DNA from: Vicia villosa
Taxonomy: Eukaryota; Streptophyta; Magnoliopsida; Fabales; Fabaceae
Reading direction: 5' to 3'
Length of the DNA: 64,000 nt
NCBI RefSeq assembly: GCF_029867415.1
Contig: NC_081185.1
Span: forward strand, 133,073,753-133,137,752
Position 1 is the stretch's first letter. Each line of letters begins with the position of its first letter. Position numbers and translations under genes: made by a program. The notes under the pieces are model-generated. The model did no database searches, was not told the DNA's origin, and saw only the letters and a list, made by a program, of their open reading frames with translations. This document shows, piece after piece, positions 1 through 10,217 of the stretch.

Positions 1-1
1 C

Positions 2-2446
2 TTCAAAGAATATGCACAGAAGTGGCGCGAGTTGGCAGCTAGAGTCCAGCCACCTATGTTGGAAAGAGAAATGATGGATTTGTTCACCAACACTCTGGAG
101 GGCCAATACTACTCCGCCTGCTCTGCATCCTCAAGTTTTGCCGAGTTGGTTATGATTGGTGAGCGAATTGAAAGTGGGATTAAGGCTGGTAGAATACAGA
201 ATCCGAGTGCTGCTAGTTCCTCTTCTGGGGCAGGAGGGAAGAAACCATATAACGGCTTTGCTAAGAAGAGAGAAGGTGAAACAAGTGCTGCTTACTATGG
301 CAAAGGTAAAGGCCATGTTTATCCACAGGTAGCCGCTGTTACTATACCGAGTACTCCTCTTCAACAACAACCACAACAATAGCAGAGGCATCCCCCACGT
401 CAGTATCAGCAAAAGTCGAGGCCACCAAGAGTTTTTGATCCCATACCTATGACATATGCACAATTACTCGCTCATCTCTTACATGGGGACTTGGTGCAAC
501 TTCGTACCATGGGCCCTCCACCTGCTAAGCTTCCTCCTAACTATGATGCTAATGCCCACTGTGAGTTTCATTCTGGGGCTGCTGGGCATGATATTGAACA
601 TTGCATAGGATTCATGCATAAAGTACAGGATCTGCTCGATTCAAAAGCTATTGAGTTCACCCCTACTCAAGGACCTAACGTTGTACAAAATCCTATGCCT
701 TCCCATGGAACTCATGCCGCAAATGCCATCGATATTGTTGAATACACTTACTTGGTCAAGGATGTTATCGAATTGGGATCGTTGTTGCCATTATTGAAAA
801 AGGAATTATTGAGGATGAGACTATACGCTGGTTGTGGAGAATTCTGTACTGATTGCATGGTCACCTCCTCAGTTTGTGACAAGGTGAAAGATGGGATTCA
901 ACAGTTGATAGATAGTGGGTATCTACAGTTTGAGCATGTGCGACATCCAAACTCAGTCAAGAATGAAATCAATGTGCTATCCATCCCGTATACTCCTACT
1001 AAGATCCCGATTCCTGCCAGAGCGCCGCCTTTGGTCATCACGTTGCCTGGTCCCATCCCATATACTAGTGAGAAAGCAATCCCATGGAATTATGGCGGAG
1101 AAGTTTTCTACCAAGGGGCCAAGTATGAGATTAAAGCACCGGTTGAGAAAGAAGATGTTGATAATGTTGTCGGCATTGGAAGAATGACGAGAAGTGGTCG
1201 TATTTTCAATCCTCCCCAGAATACTCGCGATGACAATGCAGAAGCTCTAGCTCAAGCAAAAGGGAAAAGAGTGGTAGAAGATACGGTAGATCCGGGGCAA
1301 AGCTCTAACTCTGAAGATACTGTGGCCAAAGAGATGGAAGAGTTCCTAAAGATCATCAAGAAAAGTGAGTATAAAGTGGTTGACCAATTGAGTCAAACTC
1401 AATCAAAGATTTCGATCTTGCAGTTGCTCTTGTGTTCGGAGACACATCGAAACGCTTTGTTGAGACTTTTAAGTACTGCTTTCGTCCCTCCAGAGATCTC
1501 AGTGAATCAACTTGAAGGGGTGGTGTCAAACATCAATGCTGGTAATGGATTGGGATTCACTGATGCAGACTTGCCCTCCGAAGGTAGAAACCATAATAGA
1601 GCTTTGCATATATCAGTGGAATGTAAAGGGACTATGTTATCTCGTGTTCTCGTGGATAATGGATCTTCTCTGAATGTATTACCGAAGTCGTCTTTGATGA
1701 GGCTGGATTACTCTGGTGTCGAGATAAGGCCGAGTGAATTGACAGTGCGAGCCTTTGATGGGTCAAAAAGATCAGTATTTGGGGAGGTTGACTTGCCAAT
1801 AATGATAGGCCCTCAGCTTTTCACTATTACCTTCTTTGTGATGGATATCCACCCGTCTTACAGTTGTCTCCTGGGACGTCCATGGATCCATGCTGCTGGG
1901 GCCGTGACTTCCACTTTGCATCAGAAACTCAAATTCGCGACCCAAGGAAAGATAGTCACAATATGTGGGGAAGAAGAACACGTGGTAAGCCATCTTGCGT
2001 CTTTCAGGTATATTGATGTGGAAGGAGAGGTCCACGAAACACCTTGTCAAGCGTTTGAGGCTGTCCAGACTATCAAGATCCCTTATGTTGAAAAGAAGAA
2101 GTTAGGGGCCCCCATGTCTTCACTAAAGGAAGCTAAAGCTGTGGTTGAATCTGGTCATCCTGAAGGATGGGGCCGAGTCTTGGATCTACCAATCAAGCAG
2201 GATAAGGGTGGGATTGGATATCAGTTGGGTCAGAGTTCATCTAATGAGGCCTCCAAGAAGCCCGGAACCTTCGTTCCGATCAAGTTCTCTAGTGCTGGCA
2301 TCGTCAAGGATCATGTTTGCGCTGCTGATGATGATATGGATAGTGATTATGACATTGAAGAATGGATCAAGCCGTGTGTCCCGGGACAGAAGCTTCTCAA
2401 CTGGTCATCTGAAGACATCATCTCAATTGCTCTTGATCAAAAGTAA
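2..2446 (+). CDS. Ogre gag-protease ORF (5' incomplete, one nonsense codon)
   Basis: The reading frame is open from base 2, where the translation already resembles mid-Gag of plant Ogre elements, so the start codon is left of the window. A TAG at 380-382 in a glutamine-rich stretch breaks the frame; the same frame then continues to the TAA at 2444-2446. Counting from the ATG at 449, a zinc-knuckle-like C-x2-H-x5-H-x4-C lies at residues 38-52. The retropepsin motif V-D-N-G-S-S is near residue 402 (catalytic Asp codon at 1655-1657). Gag forms the particle and the protease processes the polyprotein. The frame ends at a consensus splice donor overlapping the stop, so protease and pol are probably joined by splicing. 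The TAG is most simply a CAG-to-TAG change; read-through is an alternative. Confidence 0.9.
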
Positions 2447-2707
2447 TACTGTTTGTTTTTGTTTATCATGCAATAATTCCTGTGTTCTGCCCAAGACACA
2501 GTGAACACATGTAGGGCCTCATTTGTTGTTTTTCAATGTTAAAATCATTAATAAAAGGACGTTTTTGCATTCAAATATTTTGTTCCCTGTCTTTCATTGT
2601 TTTACTTTTACATTTATAATCAATAAAAAAATAATAAAAATGGCAACGTTTCTTATTCATCATCTTCCCTCTACTCTAAAATAAAGCATAAATCATAATT
2701 CATGCAG
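2443..2707 (+). other. predicted Ogre intron between protease and RT
   Basis: GT at 2443-2444 and CAG at 2705-2707 bound a 265 bp T-rich segment that contains the gag-pro stop codon. Removing it joins phase 2 of the gag-pro frame to the pol frame without a stop, adding codons upstream of the pol ATG at 2748. An intron at this place is established for Ogre elements; these exact sites are inferred from sequence. Confidence 0.75.
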
Positions 2708-5700
2708 ATCAACTTCTCCTCCAGATTCTGTTGGTAACGATCTTGCTATGCCTCGTTATGACTTTGACAATCCTATCTACACCGCTGAAGAAGGGGATGA
2801 AGAAGATTGTGAATTGCCTGATGAGTTGGCCAGATTGTTGAAACAAGAAGAGAAAGTGATCGAGCCACATCAAGAGCCTATTGAGACGGTGAATCTTGGC
2901 ACCGAAGAGATGAGAAGGGAGGTTAAAATAGGGGCTTCTCTGAATGAGGGTGTGAAAGAAAAGTTGATTGGAATGTTGAAGGAGTATTCTGATATCTTCG
3001 CATGGTCTTACGAGGATATGCCTGGATTAGATACTGATATTGTTGTGCACAGGCTACCCCTTAAAGAAAATTCTCCGCCCGTCAAACAGAAACTCAGGAG
3101 AACACGTCCTGATATGTCCAAGAAAATCCAAGAAGAGGTTCAGAAGCAGTTTGATGCAGGTTTTCTTGCTGTAACAGTTTATCCACCATGGGTCGCCAAC
3201 ATTGTACCTGTACCTAAAAAAGATGGGAAGGTACGAATGTGTGTCGACTATCGAGATCTGAATAGGGCGAGCCCGAAGGATGATTTCCCGCTTCCTCACA
3301 TTGATGTATTGGTAGATAATACTGCTCAGTTCTCAGTTTTCTCCTTCATGGACGGTTTTTCTGGTTACAACCAAATAAAGATGGCGCCCGAGGACATGGA
3401 AAAGACAACATTCATTACGCCTTGGGGCACCTTTTGTTACAAGGTCATGCCGTTTGGATTAAAGAATGCTGGGGCAACCTATCAAAGAGCCATGGTGACT
3501 TTGTTTCACGACATGATTCATAAAGAAATTGAGGTCTATGTGGACGACATGATTGCAAAGTCCCATACTGAAGAAGAGCACCTGGTTCATCTGAAGAAAT
3601 TGTTTGAAAGGTTAAGAAAGTTCAGGTTAAGGTTGAATCCCAATAAATGCACCTTCGGAGTAAGATCAGGAAAGTTGCTTGGTTTCATCGTAAGTGAAAA
3701 GGGTATCGAGGTCGATCCCGCCAAGGTGAAAGCTATACAAGAGATGCCTGAGCCGAGAACTGAGAAACAGGTTCGTGGATTCTTGGGAAGGTTAAATTAT
3801 ATTGCAAGGTTCATCTCACACCTTACCGCCACGTGTGAACCTATCTTCAAGCTATTGAGAAAGAATCAGGCAATAAAGTGGGATGACAATTGTCAGAAGG
3901 CGTTTGATAAGGTTAAAGAGTATTTGCAAGAGCCTCCAATCCTCATGCCTCCAGTGGAAGGTAGGCCTTTGATTATGTACCTGACAGTCCTCGAGAATTC
4001 AATGGGGTGTGTGCTGGGTCAGCATGACGAGTCCGGTCGAAAAGAGCACGCAATTTATTACCTTAGCAAAAAGTTTACCGATTGTGAATCAAGATACTCA
4101 CTACTCGAGAAAACTTGCTGTGCTTTGGCATGGGCTGCTCGCCGACTGAGACAGTATATGTTGACCCACACTACTTTATTGATTTCAAAGATGGACCCAA
4201 TCAAATATATATTTGAGAAACCGGCATTGACAGGGAGGATTGCCCGTTGGCAAATGATCTTGACAGAATATGACATCCAATACACTACTCAGAAGGCCAT
4301 TAAAAGTAGTGTGATTGCTGATTATCTTGCACATCAACCTGTGGACGATTACCAGTCTATGTACTTTGAGTTTCCTGATGAAGATATAATGTGCGTGGCA
4401 GAAACTTCCAAAAGTCAAGATCAAGAGGAAGGACCTGAACCAGGGGCGCGATGGACGCTCGTGTTCGATGGTGCCTCTAATGCATTGGGTAATGGTATAG
4501 GGGCTGTGCTTACTTCTCCAACAGGTTTTCATATTCCATTTACGGCCAGGATTTGTTTTGATTGTACTAATAATGTGGCTGAATACGAGGCTTGCATATA
4601 TGGTATTGAGGCGGCCATTGATTTGAGGATTAAAAATCTCGCAGTTTATGGAGATTCTGCTTTGGTGATTAGTCAGATCAACGGAGATTGGGAAACACGC
4701 CACCCCAACTTGATTCCCTATAGAGAACATGTGGTGAAATTGGCTCAATACTTTGATGAGATCACCTTCGATCACATCCCTCGAGAGGAAAATCACTTGG
4801 CTGATGCTTTGGCCACTTTAGCATCCATGTTCAAAGTCAAATGGGACAATGAAGCGCCGTCAATTGTGATCAAAAGGTTGGATGAACCTGCATTCTGTGG
4901 CGTCATTGATAATGTGCCTGATGAGAAACCATGGTTTTATGACATTAAGAAATTTCTGGAAACCCAAGAGTATCCTGAGGGTGCTTCCCTCACAGATAGG
5001 AAAACTCTGAAGAGACTATCTGCCAAGTTCTTCATTGCTGGAGGTGTGTTGTACAAAAGGAACTTTGATTCTGTGTTGCTCAGATGCGTGGATAGACACG
5101 AAGCAGCAAAGATCATGCAAGAGGTACACGAAGGATCCTTTGGTACACATGCAAGTGGGCACACCATGGCTAGAAAAATATTAAGAGCAGGTTATTATTG
5201 GTCGACCTTGGAACATGATTGTTTCAACCATGTGGTGGTATGTTACAAATGTCAAGTGTATGCAGATAGGGTTCATGTACCTCCGGTTCCTCTGAATGTG
5301 TTGACATCTCCTTGGCCATTTGCTATGTGGGGCATCGATATGATTGGGGAAATTAAGCCCACCGCCTCTAATGGACATCGTTTCATCCTCGTTGCTATTG
5401 ACTACTTCACCAAGTGGGTTGAAGCTGCGTCTTATGCAAATGTCTCCAAGCAAGTAGTGACTCGCTTCATCAAGCACCATATAATTTGTCGTTATGGGGT
5501 TCCTGAGAGAATTATCACTGATAATGGATCCAACCTCAATAATAAGATGATGAAGGGACTATGCGAGGACTTCAAGATCACGCATCATAACTCCTCCCCG
5601 TACAGGCCAAAGATGAATGGCGCAGTTGAAGCGGCCAATAAGAACATCAAGAAGATTGTGCAAAAGATGGTGGTCACTTATAAGGATTGGCATGAGATGT

Positions 5701-6179
5701 TGCCCTTTGCTTTACATGGTTATCGTACCTCGGTGCGCACTTCCACAGGGGCAACTCCTTTCTCGTTGGTATATGGCATGGAAGCGATTCTTCCGGTTGA
5801 GGTTGAGATTCCTTCATTAAGGGTATTAACAGATGTGAAGCTCAGTGAAGCTGATTGGGTCCAGACCAGATTTGATCAACTGAACCTTATTGATGAAAAG
5901 AGACTAGCGGCCATATGCCACGGGCAAGCCTATCAAAAGAAGATGAAGAGAGCCTTCGACAAGAAGATTCGACCTCGACACTTTCAGGTTGGTGACCTTG
6001 TGCTCAAGAAGATCCTGCCCATTCACAACGATCCTAGGGGAAAGTGGACTCCGAATTACGAAGGGCCTTATGTCGTAAAGAAAGTCTTCTCAGGTGGCGC
6101 CATGATCCTCTCAACTATGGATGGCGAAGACTTCCCACTTCCCGTGAATGCCGACGCAGTTAAAAAATACTTCGCATAA
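2708..6179 (+). CDS. Ogre pol: RT, RNase H, archaeal-type RNase H, integrase
   Basis: Open from the predicted splice acceptor; the first ATG is at 2748 (1143 codons from there). Residue numbers count from that ATG. RT carries the catalytic Y-V-D-D at 264-267. The first RNase H (about 405-500) lacks an obvious catalytic Asp in its first strand. A second, complete RNase H begins near 568 (F-D-G-A-S motif), the hallmark of the Tat lineage. Integrase has an HHCC zinc finger near 785-835 and a catalytic triad D864, D925, E961, giving the classic D,D(35)E spacing, followed by a GPY-type C-terminal module; no chromodomain is seen. No stop or frameshift is present, so the enzyme set looks intact. It copies element RNA to DNA in the particle and integrates it in the nucleus. 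Confidence 0.96.
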
Positions 6180-6254
6180 ACCTGATCAAAAAATAAAAAT
6201 AAAAGAAAAGGAAAAGATCAGGAAAAAGAATGAAAAAGAAATAAAGTATACCCG

Positions 6255-6332
6255 CTAAGTTGAAAACCCGAAAGGGCGACTTAGGCAAAAAGGGGGTCCT
6301 GGTGGATTGAAAACCCGAAAGGGCGGTCCAGG
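6255..6332 (+). ncRNA. twin hairpins with CCC-GAAA-GGG apex after pol
   Basis: Two tandem copies of one fold. Copy 1: 6255-6260 pairs with 6279-6284, enclosing CCC (6267-6269), a GAAA tetraloop and GGG (6274-6276). Copy 2: 6303-6307 pairs with 6326-6330 (one U-G pair), enclosing the same apex at 6314-6323. The internal-loop bases TGAAAA and CG are unchanged, but the outer stem sequences differ and remain complementary. This suggests a conserved RNA structure. It is a structural cis-element call, not a known RNA family. Confidence 0.6.
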
Positions 6333-7612
6333 CAAAAGAGGGACAAAAAGCGAATGACTGCGTCGTGCATTAGATCCTCGAGCATAGTTAGTCACCATAA
6401 ATGGAGGGCTCACAAGGGCGAAGGATCAATCCATTCATCCATTTCGGAAAGCAAAGCAGAAGGAATATCAAAGATCTGCAAGGCATAGCAAGATTGGAAC
6501 CCAATGGAATCTTTTCTTACGTTGCCATGTTTGTAAATTCTATTTGTTTTCCTTTTTGGTGGCCACCTCCTTAAGGGGCCGCTTCCTGGTGTACTCGCCT
6601 ATGTTAGGCATTTCTTTTCATTAATAAAAAAGATATTTCACTCAAAAATTCCTACATCGTTTTATTTTTACTGTTTTGTTTACAAAAGCGTCCAATTATT
6701 TTGGTAAGCATTGCATTTCTAACATCGAAGTCCTACAAAAAGAACATGAACTAAAACAAATAGAATTGCTTAAAGATTTTGAGTACTCGGGATGGTGGAC
6801 GAGGTAGAACCATCATACCTGGGGCATATTTGCTTGTTTTGTTTTGCAGGAATCTCCGATCATTCAGCACAGTCAGATGCCAGTACCTATGCTTCAGGAA
6901 CCCAAAGGTCTCCTTTCCTTCAAATACCAGAGTTTATTTCTCTGGAGAGCTCTCATCCAGGGCTCGAAAAGCTCCGCAGTGTTGATTAGACTCCCTTATT
7001 CTTCGACAAAGATGTGGAAGTTCAAAAGGGGAGGTGCAATCTTCAAGCTTCAAAACGAGATGACGGTGTTGCCGTTCAAAGGTGCCATCGTGCCTCCTTC
7101 CTCACAAGTCTCATGGTGCAAGTTTCCCTCCTGCAGAAGTTACATATTGGAAGTCGGTCGAGAAACCATCTGGTGTGGCCTCGCAAGGTCAGGGCACCAA
7201 GAAGAAGTCCCCACAGAGTGCTTAGAACGGAAAGCCCTCTCCGATTGTTCATCCATTATCTCTACATATAGTAATCATTGCATTCACATTGCATCTACAA
7301 AAACGCGTAGCATTTCCATGAATATGGAGCATTACGCCACGGAAAAATTCAAACATGCATCAATGCATAGGCCAAGTTCGTATGTGATTCCAAGGCACAA
7401 AGTAACATATCCCCAAAAGAAATCTTTCTTTCTCCCTCCAGTGCGGACTGGATACAAAGTCTTTCTTTGTCAAGATCATTACCTTCTTTGGTTATTTCCC
7501 GTTTGCAGAGCGCAATCGTTTGGATAACCCACGCTTTGTGTGTGGCAATTCGAACGATCGCTACTCTTGAAGAGTTACACCCCGCCTTTTGGCCTGTGGG
7601 ATTCAGTCAAGT

Positions 7613-8355
7613 CCAATAATTATTGGCATCTCCTTTAAAGTCCTGTTGTTACAGGCATCTTTCAAAATCTGGTTGTTACCAGTAAAAGTCCTATGGTTAT
7701 AGGCACCCTTTGGTTGAGTCTAGTGGTTACTAGCCCTTTCCTTTAAAGTCCTGTTGTTACAGGCATCTTTCAAAATCTGGTTGTTACCAGTAAAAGTCCT
7801 ATGGTTATAGGCACCCTTTGGTTGAGTCTAGTGGTTACTAGCCCTTTCCTTGAAGTCCTGTTGTTACAGGCATCTGTCAAAATCTGGTTGTTACCAGTAA
7901 AAGTCCTATGGTTATAGGCACCCTTTGGTTGAGTCTAGTGGTTACTAGCCTTTTCCTTAAAGTCCTGTGGTTACAGGCATCCTTCAAAGTCTGGTTGTTA
8001 CCAGCAAAGTCCTGTTGTTACAGGCATCCTTTGGTTAGGTCTGATCGTTGTTGGTCCTCTCCCTCAAGGTCTGGTTGTTACCAGTGAAAGTCCTATTGTT
8101 ATAGGCATCCTTTGGTCAGTCCTAGTTGTTACTAGTCTGTCCCTGAAAGTCCTGTTGTTACAGGCATCCTTTGGTCAGATCTGAGTGTTATTAGTCCTTT
8201 CTTTCAAAGCCCGGTTGTTATCGGCAAAGGTCCAGTAGCTGACTGGCTTTTCTTGTGTATATCAAGCTTTTAATAGTATCCCTTGGTTGAAATCAGTGGT
8301 AACTGATATCCTCTTTCAAAATCAAAATTACAAATTCACCTCAGAGTTGTTACTC
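7613..8355 (+). repeat. tandem array of 14-nt mini-hairpins in the Ogre 3' UTR
   Basis: About two dozen units of a 5-bp stem and a 4-nt loop (mostly TGTT or GGTT), 20-30 bp apart. The stem pairs include CCAAT/ATTGG, CCTGT/ACAGG, CTGGT/ACCAG, CCTAT/ATAGG, CTAGT/ACTAG and, with G-U pairs, CTGAT/GTTGG and CCGGT/ATCGG. The first four repeating types form a higher-order unit of about 108 bp present three times (about 7633-7957), followed by a more diverged tail. Later, looser units occur at about 8232-8247, 8293-8308 and 8345-8355. Confidence 0.85.
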
Positions 8356-8446
8356 CAAAGTGCAAATTTTTGGTACTTTTGGGTATTCAATCCACTTACA
8401 CCTCAAATGTCCAGAACCTGTATCGTTCGTACATTCGGGTCCAAGA

Positions 8447-8464
8447 AGATTGAATAGGGGCAGC
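8447..8464 (+). promoter_or_regulatory. polypurine tract region of the Ogre element
   Basis: A purine-rich stretch containing AGGGGCAGC ends directly at the first base of the 3' LTR. By analogy with LTR retrotransposons it primes plus-strand DNA synthesis. Confidence 0.7.
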
Positions 8465-10210
8465 TGTTGCACCCCAAAATTTGCCCATTTTATTTATACC
8501 CAATTGGCTTTCATATTACATTCATGTACATACCTCATATAGGTCATTCATACATTCATTCATATCACCGTTACTGCCCAAGAAAATTGACAAAAAGAGG
8601 CCGAGGTTGGGGAAATTCTTGGTTAAGAAGAATCAGATCTGAGGCCTTATTGAAGAGGATCATCTCCATTGGCATACTCCTAAAATCAGGGTTTTATTTT
8701 CTCCGAGTAAAAGCTCTGGTTAAAAGACAAATTTCAGGTTCATCAGGGTTTTCAAATTGAGGTTTTGACCAAAGTCAACCCTGTTGACTTTTTGGTCAAA
8801 ATTTAATCAGAAGATTATTTTTGAGTATGAAATCATGGGTGCATTGAGGGAGTATTCATTTGATTCTCATTGAGTTGAAGACTAATTGAGAATTAGATCG
8901 GAAGCGGATTAATCAGGAAAGTTCATCTGGAATCGAAAAAATCAGGACAATTGACCTTTTGGTCGAAGTCAAGGTCAACTGTCAACTATTGAAGGTTGGT
9001 TGAAAATTGGTAAAAGAGAATCACGAAAATTTTGAAAATCAAGTTTTAACTAAAATTGCCATTTTTGGAAATTAGTTAAATTTGGAAATTGCCAAAAAGG
9101 GAAGGTTCTAATACTTTAAGAAATTTGAAAGAGTTTGAGAATGGCTAAACAGCTGACTTTAGGTCTATTTTTCACATAGCTACAAGCATCATTTTGAAAC
9201 AAGATCAAATACAAAAATGTTCATATCATTGCAAGTTGAAACTCTTCAGTCAGAAGTTTCTTCATTCGAGGCTCAGATCGGAAGTTACGAAGTCCTGAAG
9301 TTCATGATTCGAGGTTGTCAAGTCTTAAGTAGTTAGAGAAACTATGCATAATAACAATTGAGTGTGAGCATGTAACTTTGAGGCAAGGTTTCACATGGAT
9401 GCAAGCTATGTTTCGAGAACTCTTCAACATCAAGATTGTCCTCCCCATGACAATAAACAATGTTGTAGAAAGAATCGTGAGCCAATTCTCCATGAATGGA
9501 CAGATATACGCATGGAAAGAAACTGATCCGTTGAGAAATGATTGTCAGGCATATAAGATTTTGAAGAGCATTCATGGCGTGGCCAAACGATCGTCTTTAA
9601 TCTCATTTTCGATACGGTTACAAGCTTTATTTCGGATCAAGGTCAACTACAAAAGTGTTCATTGTATTACGACCTGTAAGTTTGCAGAAGAAATTATTTC
9701 CAAATGAGGCTCGGTTCAAGAGTTATGGGGATTCGAAGTCGCTGAGTCGAAATTGTGAATACGGCAACCATCCGGACTTGCTACCAGTTTGATGTCATAA
9801 CTTCAAGAGTGATTAGCATGATGATATGATCATTGTCTCAAAGCATTTTCAACATCAATATTCTTCTCTTGCATTCCCTCTTCGCAATGTTTCCGAGATT
9901 GAGTCAAATGGTGATAGAGGGAATAAGTTACATGTGTATGAAGGTGACCTCATGAGAGTCGGTTTTCGTAACAAGGCATCTGCTTGAATTTCTCGCAGCA
10001 TGGTCACGCGGGAGGCAAGAATCACTGCTTATGTTATTTTTGCTGCATTGTTCTTATTCACCCTCAGCTGCTGCATATTCCATTAATAGCCAAACAGCAC
10101 TGCATACATGAAAAGAAAAAAGAAAGTTTACTACAAAAGGAACAACTTGCACATTAAGTTGTTGAAAAAAGATCCACTACTTGCAACTCACCATACACCC
10201 ACACTCTCAC

Positions 10211-10217
10211 TATATAA
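10211..10217 (+). promoter_or_regulatory. TATA box of the Ogre LTR
   Basis: TATATAA lies in a C-rich context (ACACTCTCAC upstream, CAAACCCCTCACC downstream), followed by a long pyrimidine-rich leader typical of plant LTR transcription starts. Transcription probably begins near 10240-10250. Confidence 0.6.

Larger units (their letters stand above)
6180..8464 (+). other. Ogre 3' untranslated region
   Basis: About 2.3 kb between the pol stop and the 3' LTR with no convincing coding capacity. It holds a twin structured motif at 6255-6332, an unremarkable middle part (about 6340-7600), an array of mini-hairpins in tandem repeats (7613-8355) and a polypurine tract directly before the LTR. Long, repeat-rich 3' UTRs are known for Ogre elements and are described as a source of satellite DNA. 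Confidence 0.85.

Noticed and set aside
6844..7527. 227-codon ORF in the Ogre 3' UTR
   Set aside because: No recognised domain, overlapping ORFs in other frames, and located in the known non-coding part of the element.
7613..8355. Regularly spaced repeats that superficially resemble a CRISPR array
   Set aside because: Eukaryotic retrotransposon 3' UTR; spacers are themselves repeated, no cas genes, and the units form nested higher-order tandem repeats.
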